This document shows, one piece after another, positions 7,253-16,774 of a DNA stretch of 64,000 bases (position 1 is its first letter; each line of letters starts with the position of its first letter). Under the pieces are notes generated by a model. The model saw only the letters and a list, made by a program, of their open reading frames with translations. It had not been told where the DNA came from and searched no databases. Where the stretch lies: contig NZ_CP058649.1 in the NCBI RefSeq assembly GCF_018141445.1, positions 3,677,001-3,741,000 on the forward strand, written 5' to 3'. This DNA comes from Vallitalea pronyensis. GTDB taxonomy: Bacteria > Bacillota > Clostridia > Lachnospirales > Vallitaleaceae. The position numbers were made by a program, and so were the translations under genes.

Positions 7253-9646
7253 TTACAGTTGTACTTTATAAATATTTTCACGTTTCTTTTTCACGCCATT
7301 TATGATGACTTCTCTTGTTTCTAACATAGGAAGATAGATTTTTACCGTCTTATAGGGTAGCTCATATTTGCCATGGGTTTCAATATTGATTTCAACTTTA
7401 TTCTTATCTGTGGTCATCTTAACATTGACAAATGAATAGATGCCTTTTCTATAATCATTGGTTAATCCATCATCTTCATACAAACTATATTCACTTTCAT
7501 CACAACCTCTAGATGGGAATAACATAAATCCTCTTTCATCATTCCCTTTGGTTTCAAAAGTTACTTCTGCATCATTAATAGGTATAATACCGCCAGCTTT
7601 TATTAATAATGGTGTATAGTGTAGCGGTGCAGGTATTGTCACTTCCTGACCACCCTCATACCATATACCTGTATTAAAATCGTACCATCCATCATCATAG
7701 GCTGGTAAATATACATTTCTTTCAAATTGTCCTTTTTCAACAACTGAAGCAACAAGCATATCTTCACCTAACATAAAATCATCACATTCTTCAAAGGTCT
7801 TTTTGTCACTTTCAAAATCGTAGAATGTAGGTCGAATCATAGGTTCATAGTAACTATGGGCTCTATAAACTAAGTTATAAAGATATGGTGTGATTTTCGT
7901 TCTAAATTTGATGGCACTTCTAATAAATTGAGTCATTTCTGGATACATCCAAGGCTCATTTACAGTTGCGTCATCATTCCAAGAATGAATCGTAAATCTA
8001 GGATGGAATATGCCGTTTTGTACCCATCTAACAAACAATTCCGGTTCTGGTGCCATTCCTGAGAATCCACCTACATCGTGTCCAATATTATAAACACCGC
8101 TCAAGCTCAAGCCAATTCCCATTTTAATATTGAACTTCAAATTATTGTAACCCGTTCTATTATCACCTGACCATGTTTGCACATACCTGTGCATACCGGG
8201 GCATCCAGACCTAGATATGAGATAAGGTCTTAAATCAGGGGCGAATTCTTTTTGTGCTTCATATGAAGCTTTCATCATTAACAATGATTGAAGAGGCCTA
8301 ATTTGACCTATATTTATTTCTTTACCGAATCCATTTGCCTTAGCCTCTGCATCCCAAATCTCATATTCGTTATTATCATTCCAAGTACTATCAATACCAT
8401 ACTCTAGTAGTTTTTCGGTGACTTGCTGCTTCCACCAATTAAATGCCATTGGATTAGTGAAGTCTATGTAAGCACCAAGTTCATCCCAAAATTGAGCCAC
8501 TTCTGTATTTTCTCCTGATCTATCTTGTACAAACATTTTCTTTTGTTCAAGTTCGCCATACATGGGGTGGTCGATTAATAATGCTGGCTTAATATTGGCA
8601 CATAGTCTTATGCCATTATCATGGAAATCTTTTGCCATTTCTTTTGGTGTGGGTACCTTATCTCTATTCCAATTGAATACATATCGCTTATTGCCTATAG
8701 AAGTATACCCTGAAGATAGTTGGAATGAATCGCAAGGCATATCATTTTCTTTACAATCTTTAACAAAATTCTGCAGTTGTTCTTGAGCATTTGGGGCATC
8801 TGTATAGCTCATCGTTGATCCTGAATAACCAATACTCCACTTTGGTGTAAGTATTGTTTTCCCTGTCAACCAAGAAAATCTTTGTGTTATATGCTTCATC
8901 TTAGGTCCTAAAATAATGTAGTAGTCTAAGTCTCCATCCTCAGCATTATACATTCTGTATTTTCCATGATAGTTATCCATTTCATTACCCATATCAAATA
9001 TTGATGTGGATAAGTTGTCATAAAAAATACCAAAGGATATTCCTGTGTCTTTATTTCTTGTTATGTAGAATGGAATATGTTTGTATAATGGGTCTGTGGT
9101 TTCAGCATCATAACCCATCGGATCAACACTCATCATTCTATATCTTTTTCCATGCCTATCAGAATTTCCTGATTTTTCACCTAGCCCATAATACTGCTCA
9201 TTTAGGTTTCGTTCCAAATAATGGTATACACCTTCACCTAATGAGTTTTCTAAATTATAAGCTTGCGTTTTTCTGTCATTAGCAAACTTGATTTCATCTT
9301 CACCATCTTTATAATACCAAGTCGCTTTCATACCGTCTAGATTAAAAAGGACTTTCATCTTCGTGGTTTCTATGGTACATGAATTGTCGTCTACTTCATA
9401 GTTAAATTTAGGCAAAGTAAAAGGCGAAATATCTAGTCTGTCTCGTCCTTCTTTTTCTATGTCTTCCATTCCTGGAGCAACAAGCCAAGTTTTGTCTAGC
9501 TTTAGCTTTTGTTCATATAATAAAACTCTTATCATATCCTCTTCTAATACAAATACTTTAGCTACTGCTAGCCCTTCCTTTAACCTAAACTCTAAAACAT
9601 TATCTTCATATTTTTCAAAAATAAAATTATAATTCTTTTTAATCAT
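7253..9646 (-). CDS. Glycoside hydrolase family 31
   Basis: 797 residues, the full length for the family. An N-terminal beta-sandwich (about 1-240) precedes the (beta/alpha)8 domain. The nucleophile region reads GIDSTWNDNNEYE (Asp near residue 423, where most GH31 enzymes have W-x-D-M-N-E), and the acid/base region reads WSGDNRTGY (Asp near 492), followed by SGVYNIGHDVGGFSG. C-terminal beta-domains close the protein. There is no signal peptide, so it is cytoplasmic. GH31 includes alpha-glucosidases, alpha-xylosidases and sulfoquinovosidases; N in place of M in the nucleophile motif leaves substrate open. It starts at ATG 9646 after GAGGAGAAA and is 71 bases downstream of the TRAP genes, so it is probably the last gene of that operon. 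Confidence 0.9.
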   Translation of the reverse strand: MIKKNYNFIFEKYEDNVLEFRLKEGLAVAKVFVLEEDMIRVLLYEQKLKLDKTWLVAPGMEDIEKEGRDRLDISPFTLPKFNYEVDDNSCTIETTKMKVLFNLDGMKATWYYKDGEDEIKFANDRKTQAYNLENSLGEGVYHYLERNLNEQYYGLGEKSGNSDRHGKRYRMMSVDPMGYDAETTDPLYKHIPFYITRNKDTGISFGIFYDNLSTSIFDMGNEMDNYHGKYRMYNAEDGDLDYYIILGPKMKHITQRFSWLTGKTILTPKWSIGYSGSTMSYTDAPNAQEQLQNFVKDCKENDMPCDSFQLSSGYTSIGNKRYVFNWNRDKVPTPKEMAKDFHDNGIRLCANIKPALLIDHPMYGELEQKKMFVQDRSGENTEVAQFWDELGAYIDFTNPMAFNWWKQQVTEKLLEYGIDSTWNDNNEYEIWDAEAKANGFGKEINIGQIRPLQSLLMMKASYEAQKEFAPDLRPYLISRSGCPGMHRYVQTWSGDNRTGYNNLKFNIKMGIGLSLSGVYNIGHDVGGFSGMAPEPELFVRWVQNGIFHPRFTIHSWNDDATVNEPWMYPEMTQFIRSAIKFRTKITPYLYNLVYRAHSYYEPMIRPTFYDFESDKKTFEECDDFMLGEDMLVASVVEKGQFERNVYLPAYDDGWYDFNTGIWYEGGQEVTIPAPLHYTPLLIKAGGIIPINDAEVTFETKGNDERGFMLFPSRGCDESEYSLYEDDGLTNDYRKGIYSFVNVKMTTDKNKVEINIETHGKYELPYKTVKIYLPMLETREVIINGVKKKRENIYKVQL

Positions 9647-9717
9647 TACAATTTCTCCTCTATACTAAGGATCCGCTTAATTTACACAGAGTATGTGAGG
9701 TTATATTTAAACAATCC

Positions 9718-11016
9718 CTAAATCAAATCAAATAATCGTGGTAATACTAAACTTATCTCAGGTATATAAGTCAGTAACATTAATACCAATATTAGAGCTG
9801 CAAAGAACGCTAATAGGGGTTTTATTACTTTTTCTATTGGTACACCTGCTACACTACAACCCACAAATAGTACGCTTCCAACAGGAGGCGTCATGATGCC
9901 TATACACAAATTAAACACTAAAACTATTCCAAAATGAACAGGATGTAAACCTAATTGTGTGGCTATTGGTAGAAAAATAGGTGTAAAAATTAATACCGCT
10001 GGTGTTAAATCCATAAATGTTCCAACGACTAATAAAGTCATGTTCATAATCAACAAAATAACGACCTTATTTGATGATACTGACAATATTAGTTCACTTA
10101 TAGCTTGAGGTATACCTGTGTATGCCATAACCCAAGACATAGCAGACGAAGACGCTACTAAAAACATAATGACGCCAGTGGTTACAGCCGTTTTTAAAAC
10201 GATCTGCTTCATACTTGCAAGAGTTAGATTTCTATATATTAAAGATAGAATAAACGTATATGCAACAGCAACTGCTGCCCCTTCTGTGGCTGTAAATGCA
10301 CCAAAAACAATACCACCTATAACAATAACAATTAATAACAAACTAGGTATGGCATCTAAAAATACTTTCATTGCTTCTTTAAAAGATACCTTTGGTAAAA
10401 CGGGGTATTTATTTTTCTTAGCTTTCACATATGCCACAATCATGACTGCAAGTCCCATTAATATACCTGGAATATATCCTGCAATAAATAGAGCTGATAT
10501 GGAAACACCGCCAGCTACTAATGAGTAAAGAATTAAAACACCACTTGGTGGAATAAGCATACCTGTTGCGGAAGATGCAATATTTACGGCTGCTGAAAAT
10601 GATGGGTCATACCCTTCTTCTTTTTCAAGGGGAGCCATAGTTCCTCCAATGGCAGCACATGCAGCAACTGCCGAGCCTGACAAAGACCCAAATAACATAT
10701 TTCCAAGAACATTGGTATGGGCTAAAGAACCTGGGATTCTTCCCCCTATTACTTGGGCAAAATTAACCAACTTCTTCGCAATACCACCATTATTCATAAT
10801 GTTACCTGACAGTACGAACAAAGGGACTGCTAACAATGAAAAACTACTTATACCATTGACCATTTTTTGAGTTATTGTGAAGAGAGCTACTTCTGGCGGA
10901 ACTACCAAAAAAGATGTAACGATTGCTGAAATTCCGATACTAATTGAAATAGGTACGCCTATGACTAATAAAATCAAAAATATACTAAATAATAATATTG
11001 CAGCTTGCAACGCCAT
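9718..11016 (-). CDS. TRAP transporter large permease (DctM family)
   Basis: 432 residues with about twelve hydrophobic segments. It has the DctM features: FSLLAVPLFVLSGNIMNNGGIAKKLVNFA near residue 60, LFGSLSGSAVAACAAIGGTMAP near 110, and GTFMDLTPAVLIFTPIFLPIATQLGLHPVHFG near 335. This is the sodium-driven membrane subunit that moves the substrate delivered by the binding protein. It lies one base from the small permease stop, in the order dctP-dctQ-dctM as transcribed. With a GH31 enzyme and LacI control, a sugar or sugar acid is a likelier substrate than a C4-dicarboxylate. Confidence 0.93.
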   Translation of the reverse strand: MALQAAILLFSIFLILLVIGVPISISIGISAIVTSFLVVPPEVALFTITQKMVNGISSFSLLAVPLFVLSGNIMNNGGIAKKLVNFAQVIGGRIPGSLAHTNVLGNMLFGSLSGSAVAACAAIGGTMAPLEKEEGYDPSFSAAVNIASSATGMLIPPSGVLILYSLVAGGVSISALFIAGYIPGILMGLAVMIVAYVKAKKNKYPVLPKVSFKEAMKVFLDAIPSLLLIVIVIGGIVFGAFTATEGAAVAVAYTFILSLIYRNLTLASMKQIVLKTAVTTGVIMFLVASSSAMSWVMAYTGIPQAISELILSVSSNKVVILLIMNMTLLVVGTFMDLTPAVLIFTPIFLPIATQLGLHPVHFGIVLVFNLCIGIMTPPVGSVLFVGCSVAGVPIEKVIKPLLAFFAALILVLMLLTYIPEISLVLPRLFDLI

Positions 11017-11017
11017 T

Positions 11018-11503
11018 TTACTTCTCTCCTTTCTCTGAAGTCATTTTAAGATCTTCTATTATATTGATAACCTGAAAAAATGAAATGATGATCCCTGATA
11101 CCAAGGTACATACATATATATATGACTTTGATATCTGTAATAAGGGAGTCCTTGTGTCAATGACTTCTTGAGTAATATCTTTTCCTCCCAATATGAGAAT
11201 ATATAACGCAAATAATAAAACTAACCCATCAATGAATACAGATAAAACGACTTTTTTTGTACCTGTTAATTTTTGTCTCAGAAAGATCAAGGACATATGC
11301 TCTCTTGAACCAAAAGCATAAGCTGCTCCCAAAAAAGACGTCCAAACTAAAATAATTATCACTAATTCTTCTGTAAAATCGCTAGGGTTATTTAATATAT
11401 ATCTCGTGAAAACTTGCACTAATACCAAAGATGTCATCACGATTAAAAGCAATGATATAACATAAGACAATATCTTATTCAAACCCGATTTTATAGCTGC
11501 CAT
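11018..11503 (-). CDS. TRAP transporter small permease (DctQ family)
   Basis: 161 residues with four membrane segments, including the family's LVLVQVFTRYILNNPSDFTEELV stretch and the following VWTSFLGAAYAFGSREHM. It pairs with the large permease in the inner membrane. The start ATG at 11503 follows an AGGAGG site. It lies 24 bases after the binding-protein gene and touches the large permease gene, so the three are surely co-transcribed. Confidence 0.92.
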   Translation of the reverse strand: MAAIKSGLNKILSYVISLLLIVMTSLVLVQVFTRYILNNPSDFTEELVIIILVWTSFLGAAYAFGSREHMSLIFLRQKLTGTKKVVLSVFIDGLVLLFALYILILGGKDITQEVIDTRTPLLQISKSYIYVCTLVSGIIISFFQVINIIEDLKMTSEKGEK

Positions 11504-11527
11504 GATATCCTCCTATAATTATAATGA

Positions 11528-12526
11528 TTATTCTAAACCTTTAAAAGCATCTAATAAATTTTTCACTTTTGGCATGTCATTACTATATTTTTCTAACATC
11601 GGTGCTACAGCTTCTCTAAATGGTGCCTTATCAACTTCGTGGAATGTAACACCTAAATTCTCTTCTGCATCTTTTTTTGCTTCCTCTATAGCTTCGCTCC
11701 ATAACGTTCTATGAGAGGTTGTTGATTCACTAGCAGCTTCTTTAACAGCAGTTTGTTGCTCCTTAGTTAAATCATCCCAAACTTTTGTACTAAGCACTAA
11801 AATATCTGGTATTCTTGTATGCTCATCATAACTAAAGTGTTTTGCTACTTCTCCATGCTTACCATTTGTTAAAGCGGTTTCATTACTTTCTGCTCCATTT
11901 ATAACACCCGATTGTAGAGATGTATAAACCTCTCCGTATGGCAATCCAACAGGCGTTCCACCTAACGCTTTAACCATATCTGTTTGAGATTGGAATCCCA
12001 TCACTCTTATCTTAACGCCTTTTAAATCTTCTGGCTTTAAAATCGGTTTATCCACTGTATAGAAAGAACGTGCGCCAGAGTTATAAAAAGTTAATCCTAT
12101 AAACCCTTTTTCTTTCGTGTCATTATAAAGTGTTTTAACAGCATCTGAATCCATAGACTTGAAATAATGATCTTCATCAACGAATACATACGGAAGTGTG
12201 AATGCGTTATAACCTTCATCATAGGTCGTTAATGCAGCCGCCGATACTTTTGTCATCGCAACAGCCCCAACTTTTAATTGTTCTAATACTTCTGATTCTC
12301 CCCCTAGTTGACCATTTGGGAATATTTGAACTTTAACTTCACCATTTGTCTTGTCTTCAACTGATTTTGCAAATTCACTAAGAGCAAGATGAACAGAGTG
12401 TTGCTCATTTAAATTATGGGCCAACTTCAGTGTTACTGTCTTCTCTTTTGTCCCTTCGTTACTACATGCAACCAACCCCGTAAACAATACTGATACGATT
12501 ACTAATAATGCTAATACTTTTTTCAT
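11528..12526 (-). CDS. TRAP substrate-binding lipoprotein (DctP family)
   Basis: About 332 residues. Lipoprotein signal MKKVLALLVIVSVLFTGLVAC with lipobox LVAC, then a DctP/SBP_bac_7 domain: LKLAHNLNEQHSVHLALSEF, IFPNGQLGGESEVLEQLKVGA, DLKGVKIRVMGFQSQTDMVKALGG and LPYGEVYTSLQSGVINGAE, the last holding the ligand-binding region. The ATG at 12526 is right after GGGAGG; an upstream TTG at 12541 would overlap that site. It captures substrate outside the membrane for the permeases downstream. It is the first gene of the operon, under a LacI-type operator at 12629-12652. Confidence 0.93.
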   Translation of the reverse strand: MKKVLALLVIVSVLFTGLVACSNEGTKEKTVTLKLAHNLNEQHSVHLALSEFAKSVEDKTNGEVKVQIFPNGQLGGESEVLEQLKVGAVAMTKVSAAALTTYDEGYNAFTLPYVFVDEDHYFKSMDSDAVKTLYNDTKEKGFIGLTFYNSGARSFYTVDKPILKPEDLKGVKIRVMGFQSQTDMVKALGGTPVGLPYGEVYTSLQSGVINGAESNETALTNGKHGEVAKHFSYDEHTRIPDILVLSTKVWDDLTKEQQTAVKEAASESTTSHRTLWSEAIEEAKKDAEENLGVTFHEVDKAPFREAVAPMLEKYSNDMPKVKNLLDAFKGLE

Positions 12527-12628
12527 TTTGTTACCTCCCAATTTTATTGATTAACATATGAAAATCACTGTCGTTCATTGTTCCCATATATTAACTTGAT
12601 TATTAAGATGTTATTTTTAATTTCTTTC

Positions 12629-12652
12629 AAAAGTGTAACTGGTTACACTTTT
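12629..12652. promoter_or_regulatory. LacI-type operator for the TRAP operon
   Basis: A perfect 10-base inverted repeat, AAAAGTGTAA-CTGG-TTACACTTTT, with core GTAA-N4-TTAC. It overlaps the likely -35 (TTGAAA) of a minus-strand promoter whose -10 lies around TTAATA near 12600. A regulator bound here would block the TRAP/GH31 operon. Pairing with the adjacent LacI-type gene is inference. Confidence 0.65.
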
Positions 12653-12751
12653 AATCAAAAAAACTTATAAACACTGTCTTTAGATATAGCGTTTATGTTG
12701 CACATTATACACTATTTATTTTAACATGTAAAGTGTTTACTACATATTTAT

Positions 12752-12763
12752 GTAACCAGTTAC
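12752..12763. promoter_or_regulatory. Second GTAA-N4-TTAC operator candidate
   Basis: GTAA-CCAG-TTAC, the same core as the site at 12629-12652 with the complementary spacer. A related palindrome GTAAA-GTG-TTTAC lies just before it at about 12728-12740. Two spaced sites would allow looping between the divergent genes. Confidence 0.45.
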
Positions 12764-12988
12764 TTTTTTCTTCGCTTCTTTGTGCTGGATTACTATGTTT
12801 AAACATGAAAAATATTTTAGAATTATGCAATGTAAAGAATAAATAATGATTTATATACATGATTATACATTTTTTCTTATAATCCTCTAGAAATCAAAGT
12901 ATAAATGATGTATAATAATGATTGTTCTTAATCTGAATATATTAGATATATACGTATATTTTAATAGAATAAATGATTACACTTTTAT

Positions 12989-13004
12989 GTAACCTATTAC
13001 ATAT
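12989..13004. promoter_or_regulatory. Autoregulatory operator of the LacI-type gene
   Basis: ATGTAA-CCTA-TTACAT, the same GTAA-N4-TTAC core, lies 18 bases before the regulator's start codon. Binding here would block the regulator's own transcript. The rest of the 12527-13022 gap is AT-rich promoter DNA without a gene. Confidence 0.55.
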
Positions 13005-13022
13005 TAAGAAAGGAATGGAATT

Positions 13023-14027
13023 ATGTGCTATACAATATACGACTTAGCTAAAGAATGCCAAGTCTCTGTGGCTACAGTCTCTAGAGTTATTAACAATAGC
13101 GGTCCTGTAAAGGAAAAAACAAGACAAAAAATATTAAAACTCATTAAAGAAAAAAATTACTCACCTAACGCCTTCGCTAGAGGTTTAAATAATATAAGTA
13201 TGAAAACAATCGGTATCATTATATCTGATATAGGAAATCCTTTTTTTGCTCAAATCGTTAAAAGCATTGATTCTATTTGCCAAAAAAATCAATATAGTAT
13301 TATTCTATGTTCTACTGAGAATAATAGCAAAACTGAAAGACGAGAAATTGAAATGTTGATGCAAAAACAAGTAGAAGGATTTATTATAGCAGGAAGTAGA
13401 CCTGTAAAAGATGAAAATGCTAGTTTCCTAACAGAAGTAAGTAAAAAATATCCTATTGTTCTTATAAATAGTTTTATAAGAGGTGGACATAAAATGTATT
13501 CTGTCATGGTCGATGAAAAAAAATCAACCTATGATGCCCTCTCATTAATCATCTCAAAGGGTCATAAAAAAATCTTCTTATTGGGAGATACTCAATGGAA
13601 AACCACTGTTGCAAAAATTAATGCCCTCAAAGACGTTTTAAAGGACAATGGGTTAAGCTTTGATAAAGAGCAAATTATCAACTGCAAGTACAGCTATTCT
13701 AGCGGTATGGCAGGAGTGAAAGAATTATTAAGCAGGAATATCCCTTTTCCTTATACCATTTTTTGTTCCTCTGATATGATTGCCATTGGCGCTATGAAGG
13801 AATTATTATCTCATGGAATAAAAATCCCTGAGGAAGTGGCAATTATGGGTTATAGTAATACTGAGAATTCGTCCTTGACAACGCCATCTTTATCTACAGT
13901 AGACCAAAAAATGCACGTATTAGGAGAAAAAGCCGCCAAAATATTTATTGATATTTTAGATGATAATTATCCAATAAACAAAAAAATGTACTCTGATTAC
14001 AGGATATTAATGAGAGAATCTACCTAA
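13023..14027 (+). CDS. LacI family transcriptional regulator
   Basis: 334 residues. The N-terminal helix-turn-helix IYDLAKECQVSVATVSRVIN (about residues 5-24) and hinge SPNAFARGLN are followed by a periplasmic-binding-protein-like effector domain (MKTIGIIISDIGNPFFAQIV, GFIIAGS, VMVDEKKSTYDAL, TIFCSSDMIAIGAM, GYSNTENSSLTTPSLSTVDQ). ATG at 13023 follows AAGAAAGGAATGG. Divergent from the TRAP/GH31 operon with three GTAA-N4-TTAC sites in the shared region, so it most likely represses that operon and itself, released by a sugar-type inducer. The effector cannot be named. Confidence 0.92.
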   Translation: MCYTIYDLAKECQVSVATVSRVINNSGPVKEKTRQKILKLIKEKNYSPNAFARGLNNISMKTIGIIISDIGNPFFAQIVKSIDSICQKNQYSIILCSTENNSKTERREIEMLMQKQVEGFIIAGSRPVKDENASFLTEVSKKYPIVLINSFIRGGHKMYSVMVDEKKSTYDALSLIISKGHKKIFLLGDTQWKTTVAKINALKDVLKDNGLSFDKEQIINCKYSYSSGMAGVKELLSRNIPFPYTIFCSSDMIAIGAMKELLSHGIKIPEEVAIMGYSNTENSSLTTPSLSTVDQKMHVLGEKAAKIFIDILDDNYPINKKMYSDYRILMREST

Positions 14028-14068
14028 GATATTATAAAATATGGACGATCAAAAACCAGTTTTTTGGT

Positions 14069-14104
14069 ATAAAAGAGGATATCATTAGCGATATCCCCTT
14101 TTAT
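14069..14104. terminator. Bidirectional terminator, cassette A type
   Basis: AAAAGAGGATATC and GATATCCCCTTTT arms around ATTAGC form a long hairpin between the convergent LacI-type and Kelch A genes. Close relatives follow the other two Kelch genes (18926-18955 and 23469-23500), so it belongs to the duplicated cassette. Confidence 0.7.
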
Positions 14105-14109
14105 ACGTC

Positions 14110-15558
14110 TTATTTTGTGTACTCATTAACTTCTATACATATTATTTTATCATATAAAATATATTCTTTTCTACTTATATAAGGTCCTGTATTATAATCT
14201 TTTGTAAAAGCATAATAAACTGGTCCTTGTCCTATACCTCTATTAAAATACCAATTCATGAAAGTATCTACGTCACTCATAGCTAGATCATACTCTTTGT
14301 CGTTTTCATCTAATAGCTTTATTAATAATAGTGCTCTATTATTACTTACTTCAATCATGGCTGATGCAATATTGGAGTCAGCACTTTCTGCTCCGTTTTT
14401 TACTGCTCGTACAACATAATAATACGTCACACCAGTAGCTACATTTGTGTCAGTGTATGTTGTATCTGTTACATCCGTTGCTATGACTGTATCGATAGAA
14501 CCGGAAGTTGTTGATCTTAATATAGTGTAACTATCTGCATCTGTAACAGCATCCCAATTAAGAGTTATGGAGTTAGATGAAGCTGTTGCTGTTAAATTTA
14601 AAGGTACGGTAACTCCATCATTAGGTGGTGTAAAAACTTCTACTGTAGCTAAATAACCCGTATCATATCCACCTATAGCATATATCTTATCGTTTAATGT
14701 CACTGCATCAAAGAAACGTCTAGCCGTCGGTATATTAGCTTTTGTTGTCCATATGTCTGTTACTGGGTCATATTCCTCTACTAAATCTAGGTTACTACTA
14801 CCATCAAATCCACCCATTGCAAATACTTTACCGTTCATTTCTGTAACTCCAAAGTAACTTCTTTTTTTGGACATACTTGACTTTGACGTCCATGTATCTG
14901 TTATGGGATTATACTCTTCTACTGTAGCTAGATAAGCACCTCCTGTAGCTCCTCCACCTATTGCGTATATTTTATTATTGACTACTGCTACTCCTAAACC
15001 TACACTTGCTAATGGCATACTAGTCTTTGATGTCCACGTATCTGTTTCTGGGTCATATTCTTCTACTGTGGCTAGATAGCTACCATTAGTTCCTCCTATT
15101 GTATATATTCTATTATTAACTACTGCTACTCTTACACTTTGTCTTGCTGTTGGCATGCTAGTCTTTGACGTCCACGTATCTGTTTCTGGATCATATTCTT
15201 CCACTGTAGCTAGATAACTAGATGGACCAACATATCCACCTATAGCATATATCTTGCCATTAACTTCTCCAACACCAAAATCCTCCCTTGCTGTTGGCAT
15301 ACTTGCTTTTGTTGTCCATAAACCTGTTACCGGGTCATACTCCTCCACTAGGTCTAAAAAAGTCCCATTAGATCCACCTATAGCATATACCTTATTATTA
15401 GATTTTATTACCCCTAACCTTCTTCTTGAAGTTGGCATACTTACTTTTGTTTCCCAAGTTCCTAAAGGTTCACCTTCAGCACCTAACACCGAAAGTGAGT
15501 TAATCATCATTAAAGGTACAAGCATTATCAAACCTAATATTCTTCCATATTTTTTCAT
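14110..15558 (-). CDS. Secreted Kelch-FN3 protein, cassette A
   Basis: 482 residues. Signal peptide MKKYGRILGLIMLVPLMM ending near VLGA. Six Kelch repeats follow (about 30-320), each with YDPxTDxWTxKxSMPTxR and IYAIGG-type strands, enough for one six-bladed propeller. Next come a fibronectin type III domain (about 322-405; LNLTATASSNSITLNWDAV to YYVVRAVKNG) and a C-terminal domain of about 75 residues (ALLLIKLLDENDKEYDL, YISRKEYILYDKIICIEVNEY). An exported surface or binding protein is likely; the ligand is unknown. The ATG follows AAGGAGG. It lies 53 bases after the SPRY A gene, hence the second gene of a two-gene operon, with close paralogues at 18964 and 23508. Confidence 0.88.
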   Translation of the reverse strand: MKKYGRILGLIMLVPLMMINSLSVLGAEGEPLGTWETKVSMPTSRRRLGVIKSNNKVYAIGGSNGTFLDLVEEYDPVTGLWTTKASMPTAREDFGVGEVNGKIYAIGGYVGPSSYLATVEEYDPETDTWTSKTSMPTARQSVRVAVVNNRIYTIGGTNGSYLATVEEYDPETDTWTSKTSMPLASVGLGVAVVNNKIYAIGGGATGGAYLATVEEYNPITDTWTSKSSMSKKRSYFGVTEMNGKVFAMGGFDGSSNLDLVEEYDPVTDIWTTKANIPTARRFFDAVTLNDKIYAIGGYDTGYLATVEVFTPPNDGVTVPLNLTATASSNSITLNWDAVTDADSYTILRSTTSGSIDTVIATDVTDTTYTDTNVATGVTYYYVVRAVKNGAESADSNIASAMIEVSNNRALLLIKLLDENDKEYDLAMSDVDTFMNWYFNRGIGQGPVYYAFTKDYNTGPYISRKEYILYDKIICIEVNEYTK

Positions 15559-15611
15559 TAGTGTTCCTCCTTAGTATTTCAAACTACTAATCGTACCCTC
15601 TTTAATTATTT

Positions 15612-16715
15612 TTAGTATTCTTTTACTTTAAACCAAACTATTTTATCAAAAATTAAGTACTCATTAACATCTGTATAGGGCTCAATGTTAGCGTCATCTG
15701 GAAAACTATAGAATGGTAGTCCAGTACCATTTGACCTATCAACATACCAATTTTTAAAAGCATCAACATCAGTCATAGTCATTCGATATTCATAAATATC
15801 TGTTGTAGACAGTTTAATTTGTAGATTCGCAAAATTAGTATTTTCTTCAACCATTGCTGATGCGATATTAGAGTCTGCACTTTCTACTCCGCTCTTTACT
15901 GCTCGTACTACATAATAATAAGTTACGCCAGGAGTGACATTTGTGTCTGTATAAGTTGTACCAGTAATACTACTTGCAATTACTGTATCTATTACACCTG
16001 ATGTTGTTGATCTTAATATAGTATAGCTATCTGCGTCGGTTATAGTATCCCAATTAAGAACTATAGAGTTAGAAGACTGTGTAGCGGTTAAGTTAGTAGG
16101 TATATTTGGTTGAACAACCGTTGCATTGTTATATGGAATATATCCATTTGGGATCTGATGTTCAAAAGCAGTTGCCCCAAAATTTGCTGTAATTATTGTT
16201 GAGCTTGTAGTACTGCCATTATATACTTTTGGATAATAAGTTAATGATGTGTCAATTTCCGGTTCAAGCACTCCCTGTGATACTCCATCAATAAAAAACT
16301 CTATTTTTCCTAAGTCTAAATCTAAAGCTACCCCTATGACGTTACCGTCACCAAATGTCGAACCATAACGTTCTCCCATATTATTCTTTGCATGAAAATA
16401 TGCATAATGTCCATACAAAAAACTATTTGTATATATATCGTTGTCCCCTGTTCCAATTCCAATAAAAGGAGACCCACTATCAGCCTTTATCTCCCAATAC
16501 CATTTACCAGTCTGCTTTCCCACATTTGCAATTACATTTCGTGACCCATTACCGAATATGTCTGCAGTTAGATCACCATTTGATAGTGTATAGTTTGTTC
16601 CATTATTAATAGTATCAAATGTGACAATGTCTGTTGATGCACTTATGTTAATAGTGCTAATTGTTAGTATAGATAAAGCTATCATTATAATGATCTTATT
16701 CCTTTTATGTTTCAT
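15612..16715 (-). CDS. Secreted SPRY-FN3 protein, cassette A
   Basis: 367 residues. Signal peptide (KIIIMIALSILTISTINISA), then a SPRY/B30.2-like domain (about 30-195) with NVIANVGKQTGKWYWEIK, IGIGTGDN, IGVALDLDLGKIEFFIDG and YYPKVYNG. A fibronectin type III domain follows (about 205-290), then a C-terminal domain (about 293-367: LQIKLSTTDIYEYRMTMTDV to YLIFDKIVWFKVKEY) related to that of the Kelch proteins. SPRY domains bind other proteins or peptides. The ATG follows AAGGAGGAAC. It is the first gene of cassette A and precedes Kelch A by 53 bases. A complete paralogue is at 24992 and a broken one at 20469. Confidence 0.85.
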   Translation of the reverse strand: MKHKRNKIIIMIALSILTISTINISASTDIVTFDTINNGTNYTLSNGDLTADIFGNGSRNVIANVGKQTGKWYWEIKADSGSPFIGIGTGDNDIYTNSFLYGHYAYFHAKNNMGERYGSTFGDGNVIGVALDLDLGKIEFFIDGVSQGVLEPEIDTSLTYYPKVYNGSTTSSTIITANFGATAFEHQIPNGYIPYNNATVVQPNIPTNLTATQSSNSIVLNWDTITDADSYTILRSTTSGVIDTVIASSITGTTYTDTNVTPGVTYYYVVRAVKSGVESADSNIASAMVEENTNFANLQIKLSTTDIYEYRMTMTDVDAFKNWYVDRSNGTGLPFYSFPDDANIEPYTDVNEYLIFDKIVWFKVKEY

Positions 16716-16774
16716 TTATGTTCCTCCTTAGTATGTGAATTAACTAAAATGTTACCATTATATGGTAATAATAT

